DNA of 6,231 nt from an uncultured Lachnospiraceae bacterium (GTDB taxonomy: Bacteria; Bacillota; Clostridia; Lachnospirales; Lachnospiraceae), in the NCBI GenBank assembly GCA_910585545.1, contig CAJUFN010000041.1:1-6231 (forward strand), written 5' to 3'. Positions 1 to 5,736 of this stretch are shown here, one piece after another (the first letter of the stretch is position 1; every line of letters starts with the position of its first letter). The notes below the pieces were generated by a model. That model was given only the letters and a program-made list of their open reading frames with translations, ran no database searches and was not told where the DNA came from. A program made the translations under genes and the position numbers.

Positions 1-57
1 TTTTCTCAACCTTCTTTCTTGGAATTCCCTATACTTGAATTATACAGGAAGCTCCCT

Positions 58-1512
58 TTATTGATAAAATGTCATTGTGTATGGTCTTGTAATGGTAATA
101 TAGTTCGTTCCTACTGGTGCAAAATCATAGTAATAGTTGAACTGCACTATATCTATCAATTTTCCTGTACTGGGATCAATCAGCACCTGAACAACATTTG
201 TTTCATCCCAAAAATTGTTCATATCATATGCCCCTGTACATCTGCAATGTATGCTGTAAAAATCGGTATCTGAATAGAATGTAAGTTCCAGTGCCGCTCT
301 ACTGCCTACGTTCATAGCAGGTCTTGTGGAACTATGGTAATATACTGCACTCGGCGCAAATTCACCATCCCCAAGATATGCATATACATCGTTTCTCTTC
401 CGAATTGTAATATTATAACTCTGCGAACCTGCGGAATTAGATAAGTTATTCACATAAGAATAACTGTAATCAATCGGATTGCCATTCACATAACAATTGC
501 TTCCGTCTCTATCTGCCTGAAAAACAATCCCCGCTTTCTCACATATGCCGATAATATCCGAACCTCCGCCATTTGCCAATTCTGCAATTTTATTGAAATT
601 GATCGTATATGTAGATGTAGCTGAATATTGGTCATCTTCACCCAAAACTGCAAAATAATATGTTCCCGGCAGCATCTTAACCATGTATATATCGCCATTA
701 ACCGCATATATTGCAGCATTGTCACCAGATTTTCCGGCATAAACCAATGAATATCCCATAGATGATGAAATAGAATATCTCATTATTGTAGTATTCGTTA
801 CTGTCAATTTGTAGTAATCAATATCTATAGGACTGTCTATAACCCCCGTGATGCTCGAATTAAGTGCAACATTTGTTGCCGATGATGCAGAATCATTAAT
901 CTCATAATCAGCATCAACAGAGCTTTGGAAATACATGAATGCAAAATCGCCCGTTCCTTCATATCCTTCTATCGCAAGATAATACGTGCCTGCATCAAGC
1001 ACTGATCCCGCTAATTCTGATACCCCTGCACCTTCACTTGCACTTCCCCCGACAATGGTAAAATCATCGGAACAGATATACAAATCTGCGTCCATTGCAT
1101 CCGCCATCTGCATGAAAATGGTTACAGTGCTTTTCTGGTTAAGTGTAAATGTATACCACCGCACTTCATTTTCACTTTCAATCGCCCCCTGATATACCGA
1201 ATCATTTGATACCGGAACTGCATAGTTAGGATTTGTATTTGTTGTATCTTCTTCGTCTGCATATGGAGCAATGCCAACTTCCGCTGCTCCATTGAACTGC
1301 CTGCTCATCATATTCATAGTATCTTCCGGAATAGTATTTTCAGGAAGTTCTTCATCTGAAATCTGGATAAACTCCATCTGATCCCCGACTGCAATTTTTT
1401 CTTCAAGCTCGGTAACGCTTTCCGCTGCCATTGCTGTTGTTCCCGAACCTGCAAATGTCATTCCCACTGTCATGGCGAATGTTAAAAAAATAGCAAAAAA
1501 CTTTCTCTTCAT
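58..1512 (-). CDS. Secreted protein with two PPC-like beta domains
   Basis: A 484-aa exported protein of unknown function. Residues 1-30 form a signal peptide: positive MKRK, hydrophobic core, then an AMA-A cleavage site near residue 29. After an acidic linker (about 31-95), two beta-sandwich units follow. Unit 1 (about 98-195) has the pattern WYTFTL ... DADLYI ... GTYYLAIEG. Unit 2 (about 200-308) opens with DADYEINDSASSAT and contains DIDYYKLTV and GTYYFAV, the classic signature of pre-peptidase C-terminal (PPC) domains, which are usually non-catalytic appendages of secreted enzymes. Residues 315-484 form a Tyr/Asn-rich region with four cysteines (C324, C340, C423, C425) that I do not recognise; I see no protease motif. 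The frame stays open upstream to a TTG at 1602, but the start at 1512 is preferred because AAAGGTGG sits 9 bases before it and the signal peptide begins there. It follows agrD2 and could be an agr-controlled product, but that is inference. No sorting motif is seen at the C-terminus. Confidence 0.9.
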   Translation of the reverse strand: MKRKFFAIFLTFAMTVGMTFAGSGTTAMAAESVTELEEKIAVGDQMEFIQISDEELPENTIPEDTMNMMSRQFNGAAEVGIAPYADEEDTTNTNPNYAVPVSNDSVYQGAIESENEVRWYTFTLNQKSTVTIFMQMADAMDADLYICSDDFTIVGGSASEGAGVSELAGSVLDAGTYYLAIEGYEGTGDFAFMYFQSSVDADYEINDSASSATNVALNSSITGVIDSPIDIDYYKLTVTNTTIMRYSISSSMGYSLVYAGKSGDNAAIYAVNGDIYMVKMLPGTYYFAVLGEDDQYSATSTYTINFNKIAELANGGGSDIIGICEKAGIVFQADRDGSNCYVNGNPIDYSYSYVNNLSNSAGSQSYNITIRKRNDVYAYLGDGEFAPSAVYYHSSTRPAMNVGSRAALELTFYSDTDFYSIHCRCTGAYDMNNFWDETNVVQVLIDPSTGKLIDIVQFNYYYDFAPVGTNYITITRPYTMTFYQ

Positions 1513-1521
1513 AATTAAATT

Positions 1522-1529
1522 CCACCTTT
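1522..1529 (-). promoter_or_regulatory. Ribosome binding site fixing the PPC-protein start
   Basis: AAAGGTGG on the minus strand lies 9 bases before the ATG at 1512. It supports this start over the longer in-frame extension to a TTG at 1602, which would put about 30 residues in front of the signal peptide. Confidence 0.75.
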
Positions 1530-1540
1530 CCCACATTTCA

Positions 1541-1568
1541 ATTATATGGAATGCATAACAATGCACAA
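1541..1568 (-). promoter_or_regulatory. Possible promoter for the PPC-protein gene
   Basis: A perfect -10 hexamer TATAAT (1541-1546) lies 16 bases after a weak -35 TTGTGC (1563-1568), giving a leader of about 20 bases before the start codon at 1512. The spacer contains a small dyad, TGCAT-4-ATGCA (1552-1565). An alternative -35, the perfect TTGACA at 1597-1602, has only poor -10 candidates (ATTAAT at 18 bases). No copy of the agr direct repeat is present here. Promoter activity is inferred from sequence only; read-through from agrD2 is equally possible, since no terminator is seen between the two genes. Confidence 0.4.
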
Positions 1569-1603
1569 TATAATTAATCCTTTGCTTAGTCACCTTTGTC
1601 AAT

Positions 1604-1738
1604 CTAAGAATTTTCTTTTTTCACAGGGCGCTTTGGTTGATGCAATATCTCTGCACAATATGGTTGCCTGATACGTCTTTCAGCCATATTAGCAATGATT
1701 TTCAAAACTTTTATCTTAAAATCCTCTTTTTTTGACAT
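1604..1738 (-). CDS. Second AgrD-like cyclic lactone pheromone precursor
   Basis: A 44-aa peptide starting MSKKEDFKIKVLKIIANMAE. It shows the three-part plan of AgrD precursors: a basic amphipathic N-terminal helix (about 5-24), a cysteine core, and a polar tail. The core PYCAEIL-HQPKRP aligns without gaps to the core of the 48-aa precursor upstream of agrB (ACLCLN-YQPKMP) and to the C-plus-four plan of staphylococcal AgrD. The predicted ring is C28 to L32 (CAEIL), with cleavage before H33. The ATG follows directly after the agrB stop codon (TGA then ATG, no gap) and has a good ribosome binding site, GGAAGG (1747-1752), inside the end of agrB, so it is probably translated with agrB. The tail VKKENS lacks the acidic residue and Leu seen soon after the conserved Pro in typical AgrD (as in PKEL), so processing by AgrB may be altered. 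It could be an active second signal, a competitor, or a decaying duplicate. The identification rests on sequence pattern and position only. Confidence 0.83.
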   Translation of the reverse strand: MSKKEDFKIKVLKIIANMAERRIRQPYCAEILHQPKRPVKKENS

Positions 1739-2338
1739 TCACTTTGCCTTCCTTTCAAGCTGAATCTGCATAATATAATGCTTTCTGCATTGCGCTACAA
1801 TAATCAATCCTGCCTCCATCAATAGACCATTCAATAACCATTGACTTATGGCAAAACTCTTAATTGCTGATGTCACTATGACTGCCGCATCCACAACACC
1901 TAACAGAAGTAACGCCTGTCTTCTAAAATCCTTTATTTCTAACTGATCTAATTCTCTGTTGACATTTTCTACAGGTGTAAATCTCCATATTATAAAGTTG
2001 GCTAGGAAAACTGCTAATGCAAACAACCATATAGGGAACTCAACCTTATTCAATAGACATATCAGAAAAACAATAAAACATGAGAAGAAATAGCATCCCA
2101 ATCTTGTTTTCGCATGATAACCGCCTGTTTTACTTTTTAATCCCATAAGAATCATGACACTCACAAGCATAGGAACTGTCATGTGTAATGAAAAACCGAT
2201 AAAAACATATGACAAATAGTGTATCATTTTCAATAGCAGACATTCTAATCCGAACCGATACACATCCTCATCCTCATCATTCACAAGCTCCTCTGTTTTC
2301 ATCCTGAAAAGTATGTATTGTATCAGACTGTTCATCAT
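1739..2338 (-). CDS. agrB: AgrB, pheromone-processing membrane endopeptidase
   Basis: A 199-aa integral membrane cysteine endopeptidase of the AgrB family (accessory gene regulator B). In characterised systems it removes the C-terminal tail of AgrD and closes the thiolactone ring, after which the peptide is exported. The family signature is visible: K(S)KTGGYHAKTRLGCYF with catalytic H75 and C82, the same seven-residue spacing as His77/Cys84 of S. aureus AgrB. Hydrophobic segments lie at about 33-65, 82-97, 101-118, 141-158 and 163-182; total length is normal for the family. It starts 6 bases after the agrD stop codon. Two adjacent ATGs (2338, 2335) are possible starts, and no strong ribosome binding site is seen, which suggests translational coupling to agrD. 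The second agrD follows immediately after its stop. The substrate is expected to be one or both neighbouring AgrD peptides; which one is not decided by the sequence. Confidence 0.95.
   Translation of the reverse strand: MMNSLIQYILFRMKTEELVNDEDEDVYRFGLECLLLKMIHYLSYVFIGFSLHMTVPMLVSVMILMGLKSKTGGYHAKTRLGCYFFSCFIVFLICLLNKVEFPIWLFALAVFLANFIIWRFTPVENVNRELDQLEIKDFRRQALLLLGVVDAAVIVTSAIKSFAISQWLLNGLLMEAGLIIVAQCRKHYIMQIQLERKAK
1747..1752 (-). promoter_or_regulatory. Ribosome binding site of the second agrD
   Basis: GGAAGG (within AAAGGAAGG) lies inside the last codons of agrB, 8 bases before the ATG at 1738. It is the main evidence that the 44-codon frame is translated and not a chance opening. Confidence 0.7.
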
Positions 2339-2344
2339 CGTTTA

Positions 2345-2491
2345 TCATCTTCTTGCTTTCAAGTCTCTGACTTTTTCCGGCATCTTAGGTTGGTAATTTA
2401 AGCACAAACAAGCCGAATTTGCCTCCTTCTTTGCACTTGCATATGCTGTCTTAACAAGCAGCTTTAACACCGTATCATTCAATTTCTTCAT
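2345..2491 (-). CDS. agrD: AgrD, cyclic lactone autoinducer precursor
   Basis: A 48-aa pheromone precursor beginning MKKLNDTVLKLLVKTAYASA. Residues 1-24 form a basic amphipathic helix that would hold it at the membrane for AgrB. The core SA-CLCLN-YQPKMPEKV matches the AgrD plan: conserved Cys (C28), four residues to the ring-closing position (N32), then an aromatic-QPK-x-P tail with an acidic residue after the Pro. The predicted mature signal contains a five-residue thiolactone CLCLN, with an N-terminal exocyclic part whose length cannot be read from sequence. A second Cys (C30) inside the ring is unusual. The start is fixed by AAGGAGG (2502-2508), 10 bases upstream. The gene ends 6 bases before agrB, and the order D then B is the reverse of the staphylococcal B-D order. 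It is the first gene after the direct-repeat promoter, so it is probably the main induced product of the circuit. Confidence 0.93.
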   Translation of the reverse strand: MKKLNDTVLKLLVKTAYASAKKEANSACLCLNYQPKMPEKVRDLKARR

Positions 2492-2560
2492 ATCAGCAAA
2501 ACCTCCTTAAATTTTTTTAATAGGAGTTATTCAACTACCTATTTGTTTTTAATTTCGTCA

Positions 2561-2585
2561 ATTTTACCATAATTTTCAAGTACAC
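2561..2585 (-). promoter_or_regulatory. Extended -10 promoter of the agrD-agrB unit
   Basis: On the minus strand TG-G-TAAAAT forms an extended -10 (TAAAAT at 2561-2566, TG at 2568-2569). At 17-18 bases upstream there is no recognisable -35, only GCAAGT/TGCAAG at the edge of the direct repeats. This is the expected picture for a promoter that depends on a bound activator. Predicted transcription start is near 2554, giving a leader of about 60 bases. The 25-base block matches the agrA promoter at 20 of 25 positions. Confidence 0.6.
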
Positions 2586-2624
2586 TTGCACGAAGTACGA
2601 TTTTTTTGCACGAAGTACGATTTT
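2586..2624 (-). promoter_or_regulatory. Probable AgrA (LytTR) binding site: paired direct repeats
   Basis: Two identical 19-base copies (minus strand AAAATCGTACTTCGTGCAA) at 2606-2624 and 2586-2604 are separated by one base, a 20-bp period that places both on the same DNA face. LytTR regulators such as AgrA bind pairs of about 9-bp direct repeats spaced roughly two helical turns apart. The pair sits just upstream of the agrD extended -10, about positions -32 to -70 from the predicted start, and fills the place of the missing -35. The match to the published general LytTR consensus is only partial, as expected for a diverged AgrA. Binding by the AgrA encoded at 3957-4691 is inference from position and geometry. 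Confidence 0.72.
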
Positions 2625-2631
2625 ATAAACA

Positions 2632-2657
2632 AAAAAAGAGCATTACTGCTCTTTTTT
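2632..2657 (-). terminator. Intrinsic terminator at the agrC stop codon
   Basis: A perfect 11-bp stem (2632-2642 with 2647-2657) and a four-base loop, with a T-rich tract on the minus strand (seven T at 2637-2631, partly in the stem). It overlaps the agrC TAA (2656-2658) and separates agrA-agrC from agrD-agrB-agrD2. The A-run on the other side of the stem makes it symmetrical, so it could also stop plus-strand transcription. Confidence 0.8.
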
Positions 2658-3945
2658 ATGCATTAAGGAAAAGCTCTGCCACAAATTTTTTATTTTCCTG
2701 CTTCAGCTTTAAACTTCCGTCATACTTATCTATGCTACTTCTAACATTTAAAAGTCCAATTCCCCTGCCTTTTCCTTTTTTTGATATGGGAGAATCATTC
2801 TTCCATTTTACATTATCACAGCTATTTTCAATGCTTATGATTATCATTTGATGCCGGGAACCAATTTTTATATAGACATATTTATCCCCTTCTGCTTTTT
2901 CTGCCGCCTCAATAGCATTATCCAACAAATTACCAAAAATAGTAGTTACATCTATTGGCTCAACAAAATCCAAACTGACATTATCTATTTTGATTTCCAT
3001 AGAAATACCTTTGTCTTTCATAATTGTTTCTTTATCCGTAAGCAAAATATTCAATATCGGATTTTCTGTGTACTGGACAGGTATTAACGGTTTTAATAAA
3101 TCTCCAATTTTATTTGCATATTCACTTGCCATACCTCTCTGATCTGCTGTATATAAATCTTCAATAGCTTTAATATGTTTTTTTACATCATGAAGTATCT
3201 GCACAGTTTTATCATATTTCTTTGCTTGCGCTAAATAATACTCATACTGAATATTTGCCTGCTGTTCCAAGACTTTTACCTGATTTTCATAATAATTCTT
3301 TTCATCCGCCATTTTAACAAAATATAAAAGATAAAGATCCGCAAGCACAATACATCCCATATTTATCGCACATAAATAATTAATCTGTCCCTGCGCAAAT
3401 ATTTCTATAATTACCAGCATATTGATAAGACTGTATCCTAACATAATAAAATAAATTGCATACTGCATTCTTGAATATGGCATATTATTTTTTTTCATTA
3501 ATCTGCTAATAATCATATAATAGAAAAATATTATTATTATTGTCGGAAATGTTGCTTCTAAACAGCGCAGCATAGTAACATTAATATTGCTTACATTTAC
3601 AGCCTGTAATATCCATCGCAGAAAAATCACCCCTAAAGACTCACAAACTGTCATACAAAACATCAACGCCTCACACTCAAGTATACGACGCAATGGTTTA
3701 TCTTTATCCTCATAATATAAGAAATATACAGTTATCCCCACCACTCCAAACCATACAGTCAAATTTAGCAAAGCGTTATTAATCGCATTAACAAATACTA
3801 TACACAGTACAATTGCTGCTTCTATCAAAATGTATATATTTCTTTTGAATACTTTTTTGTACCTACTATTCATAAATTGAAACAATATTGCCGTAATAAC
3901 AAAACTATTAAGGCAGCTACATAATATAAGTAAAACTCTATCCAT
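2656..3945 (-). CDS. agrC: AgrC, membrane GHKL sensor histidine kinase
   Basis: A 429-aa sensor kinase of the AgrC/GHKL type that would detect the cyclic peptide and phosphorylate AgrA. Residues 1-211 hold about six or seven hydrophobic segments (near 5-24, 36-54, 59-77, 90-112, 131-148, 161-182, 189-210) and form the peptide-sensing membrane domain. Residues 212-250 look like a coiled-coil dimerisation helix. The phosphoacceptor motif is LHDVKKHI with H252. The ATPase domain (about 290-429, HATPase_c_5 type) has an N-box with N339 and N343 (GNLLDNAIEAAE) and a glycine-rich box GKGRGIGLLN (391-400). Length is typical. The start follows AGGAGAT, which overlaps the agrA stop codon (TAGGAG); the two genes are 11 bases apart and should be translated together. 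The C-terminal end overlaps a terminator. With two AgrD peptides in the locus, the ligand cannot be assigned from sequence. Confidence 0.95.
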   Translation of the reverse strand: MDRVLLILCSCLNSFVITAILFQFMNSRYKKVFKRNIYILIEAAIVLCIVFVNAINNALLNLTVWFGVVGITVYFLYYEDKDKPLRRILECEALMFCMTVCESLGVIFLRWILQAVNVSNINVTMLRCLEATFPTIIIIFFYYMIISRLMKKNNMPYSRMQYAIYFIMLGYSLINMLVIIEIFAQGQINYLCAINMGCIVLADLYLLYFVKMADEKNYYENQVKVLEQQANIQYEYYLAQAKKYDKTVQILHDVKKHIKAIEDLYTADQRGMASEYANKIGDLLKPLIPVQYTENPILNILLTDKETIMKDKGISMEIKIDNVSLDFVEPIDVTTIFGNLLDNAIEAAEKAEGDKYVYIKIGSRHQMIIISIENSCDNVKWKNDSPISKKGKGRGIGLLNVRSSIDKYDGSLKLKQENKKFVAELFLNA

Positions 3946-3956
3946 ATTAAAATCTC

Positions 3957-4691
3957 CTATGAATTTCGCTGCAAGAACTCATTCATCTTTGTCCTAAAGT
4001 CCACAATGCGCTTTTGCGCTATTTGAAGTTCTTTCCCATTATCTAAAAAAATACTAAATCCCTTTATCTTCTCAATATGACTTAAATTGACTAAATTTCC
4101 CCTGCAATTTACAACAAAGTCATATTGCTGCAACTCTTCCACTAATTTTTCAAACACGCATTCACACTCATATGTTTCATCTGTTAAAACTATCTCTGCC
4201 TTCCGTTGTCTTTTTATATATTCAAAATACAGAATATCCTCTAACTTTAATTTTATAGATGCATACTCCCTTTGTTTGCTATCTGTCACTTTATAAAATT
4301 CCTTTTCTATAATATTATTAGGGATACCATTAAGCACCTCTATTATCTGTTTTTGCATCTTACAACTATCTAAAGGCTTACATAAAAATGAAAATGCATG
4401 AACATCATTGATTGCCTGCATACAGTATTCTTCATAACTGGTTATGTATATCAATTTTACATTAGGGAATTTTTCTTTTAATTTTCTTCCTAGTTTTATA
4501 CCATTGAGTTCATTCATTGCAATGTCTAAAATGCCAATATCAATTTTTCTAATGTCATTTAACATCTCATTTGCAGACAAAAAAGTCTTTATATGATAGC
4601 CTATGTTTTGAGCAGTAAAAATCTCATGTAAAATATTAACTGCATAATCAAGATCATTGGCATCATCATCGCAAACGGCAATCTCTATCAT
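3957..4691 (-). CDS. agrA: AgrA, LytTR-type response regulator
   Basis: A 244-aa cytoplasmic response regulator. The receiver domain (about 1-120) has the acidic pocket C-D-D-D (D8, D9), phosphoacceptor D56 in ILDIAMNE, T84 in YITSYEEY and K105 in CKPLD. The C-terminal half (about 135-240) is a LytTR DNA-binding domain, with recognisable IKLKLEDILYFEYIKR, FVVNCRGNLVNLSHI and AQKRI segments. It is expected to be phosphorylated by AgrC and to bind the direct repeats upstream of agrD. The ATG at 4691 is chosen because GGAGGTGAT (4696-4704) lies 4 to 12 bases before it; an in-frame TTG at 4706 overlaps that ribosome binding site and is not likely to be used. It is followed at 11 bases by agrC. 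Its own promoter resembles that of agrD, so it may be autoregulated, though the direct repeats are absent there. Confidence 0.95.
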   Translation of the reverse strand: MIEIAVCDDDANDLDYAVNILHEIFTAQNIGYHIKTFLSANEMLNDIRKIDIGILDIAMNELNGIKLGRKLKEKFPNVKLIYITSYEEYCMQAINDVHAFSFLCKPLDSCKMQKQIIEVLNGIPNNIIEKEFYKVTDSKQREYASIKLKLEDILYFEYIKRQRKAEIVLTDETYECECVFEKLVEELQQYDFVVNCRGNLVNLSHIEKIKGFSIFLDNGKELQIAQKRIVDFRTKMNEFLQRNS

Positions 4692-4695
4692 CTTT

Positions 4696-4704
4696 ATCAC
4701 CTCC
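4696..4704 (-). promoter_or_regulatory. Ribosome binding site fixing the agrA start
   Basis: GGAGGTGAT on the minus strand, 4 bases before the ATG at 4691, is a long match to the 16S anti-Shine-Dalgarno sequence. It excludes the upstream in-frame TTG at 4706, which would encode the site itself. Confidence 0.8.
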
Positions 4705-4742
4705 AATACAAAGTATCAAATTTATTTCACCATGTTACCTAC

Positions 4743-4767
4743 TTTATACCATTATTCTCAAATACAC
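4743..4767 (-). promoter_or_regulatory. Probable extended -10 promoter of agrA-agrC
   Basis: The minus strand has TG-G-TATAAA (TATAAA at 4743-4748) with no good -35 at 17-18 bases, and a predicted start near 4736 about 45 bases before agrA. The block GTGTATTTGAGAATAATGG plus TATAAA matches the agrD promoter block at 20 of 25 positions, including the bases between the -35 and -10 regions. No copy of the agrD direct repeat is visible upstream, so if AgrA acts here it would use a different or weaker site. Confidence 0.5.
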
Positions 4768-4793
4768 ACCTTTAAACTAAAATAAAGTTTTTA

Positions 4794-5603
4794 TTAAATC
4801 TTTTTTTGCACCAATGTCAAATATACATTTTTGTTCTTTTTTATTAATAGCTGCTTCTTATTAACTAAGCATTTTATTCTATAAATAATATAATAATCAT
4901 CCATACACGCCAAATAATGTTCTGAAATATTCTGTATTATTTCATTGATTGTCCTATCCTTATTTTCACAGAATACACCTAATATAATATCATCAAAAAA
5001 GTTATCTTGTATTCTTACAATGCTTCCATTAATATAGCTTCTCAAATTCCAGTTAGAACTAACATTTTTATTCCAACTATTTATACATTCATTTAGTTCA
5101 TCTCTTGATAATTTTTTTTCTTTCCCCAATAAATCAAGCATGACTTCAGTCTCCACTTGCGCCCAAGAAAAAAAATTACCATAACCTTCAACACATACAT
5201 TTATGTCCATCACATAAATATCAACACTACTATTTTTAAGTTCATTACAAACGCAATATAATCCCAATAAAGAAGAAGGTAAGTTATCCACCCATATTCT
5301 AAATTCATTTTTCTTTCTCGCAAGCTCTCTTACTTTTTCTAATCTATTTAAATTATCAATATATGAATAATGTTCATAATATATTTCCTCAATGTATTTC
5401 TTCCTACAATCGCTATCCAAACCACAATTTATAGGTCCTTTATCAAGATGTAATTGCAAACATAATATATCATTCAATGCCGCATCACTTGCCTGTTCTC
5501 TTTCGTTCATAAATGTAATTAATTTTTCAGTTTCACTTCTACTTTGCCTTATAATGACTCGTAAATTAGCTGCAATACCTTCGTCAAAAACAATCTCTAT
5601 CAT
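4794..5603 (-). CDS. DUF1835/DUF3658 domain protein
   Basis: A 269-aa soluble protein with no signal peptide or membrane segment. From memory of the family it fits the DUF1835 (N-terminal, about 1-125) plus DUF3658 (C-terminal, about 150-265) architecture. The visible cues are MIEIVFDEG at the start, ILCLQLHLDKGPI (46-58), RIWVDNLPSSLLGLYCVCNEL (102-122), a W-x-x-L-R segment near 184-188, and the closing IQDNFFDDIILGVF ... IIYRIKCLVNKKQLLI. No biochemical function is known to me for these domains. The ATG at 5603 is preferred over an in-frame TTG at 5615, because GGAG lies 6 bases before it and the TTG overlaps that site. A good promoter lies just upstream. The 102-base gap to agrA contains a separate promoter and no strong terminator, so read-through into agrA-agrC is possible. 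A role in the agr circuit is not shown by the sequence. Confidence 0.85.
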   Translation of the reverse strand: MIEIVFDEGIAANLRVIIRQSRSETEKLITFMNEREQASDAALNDILCLQLHLDKGPINCGLDSDCRKKYIEEIYYEHYSYIDNLNRLEKVRELARKKNEFRIWVDNLPSSLLGLYCVCNELKNSSVDIYVMDINVCVEGYGNFFSWAQVETEVMLDLLGKEKKLSRDELNECINSWNKNVSSNWNLRSYINGSIVRIQDNFFDDIILGVFCENKDRTINEIIQNISEHYLACMDDYYIIYRIKCLVNKKQLLIKKNKNVYLTLVQKKI

Positions 5604-5636
5604 TTTAATCTCCAATCAAAATAAAGTCTATAAAAT

Positions 5637-5663
5637 CCCACCTATACTTATTATATAGGTGGG
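5637..5663 (-). repeat. Perfect 10-bp inverted repeat over a -10 box
   Basis: CCCACCTATA (5637-5646) and TATAGGTGGG (5654-5663) form a perfect 10-bp stem with a 7-base loop. On the minus strand it is followed by ATTTTATAG, a short T-run, so it could terminate transcription from the gene ending at 5773. It also covers the -10 box of the promoter for the DUF1835/DUF3658 gene, so a role as an operator or a 5'-end hairpin is an alternative. Confidence 0.6.
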
Positions 5664-5678
5664 TAAAATAATGTGCAA
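5650..5678 (-). promoter_or_regulatory. Sigma-A-type promoter of the DUF1835/DUF3658 gene
   Basis: TTGCAC (-35, 5673-5678), a 17-base spacer and TATAAT (-10, 5650-5655) give a near-consensus vegetative promoter on the minus strand, the best in the window. The predicted start is near 5643, giving a leader of about 40 bases before the ATG at 5603. The -10 lies in the loop and right arm of the inverted repeat at 5637-5663. Confidence 0.7.
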
Positions 5679-5736
5679 ATCATACTGTTAATAAATTTAT
5701 GAGTTGTCGCTAATCTGATTTGTTATGCAATCACTA

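Noticed and set aside
1..57. Possible terminator after the PPC gene (TTCCT-TATA against TATA-GGGAA)
   Set aside because: The stem is imperfect with a bulge and a wobble pair, and no T-run follows on the minus strand within the window.
1512..1602. N-terminal extension of the PPC protein to a TTG at 1602
   Set aside because: It would place 30 non-hydrophobic residues before a clear signal peptide; a good ribosome binding site stands directly before the ATG at 1512.
1562..1661. Ten-base direct repeat TGCACAATAT (1562-1571 and 1652-1661)
   Set aside because: One copy encodes part of the second AgrD core and the copies are 90 bp apart; a 10-mer in AT-rich DNA is likely chance.
2606..3087. Plus-strand open frames within agrC
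   Set aside because: They lie antisense to a full-length kinase with all expected motifs, and have no ribosome sites or recognisable products.
4768..4793. Inverted repeat AAACT-7-AGTTT after the DUF1835/DUF3658 gene as a terminator
   Set aside because: Only 5 AT-rich base pairs with no GC clamp; too weak to call.
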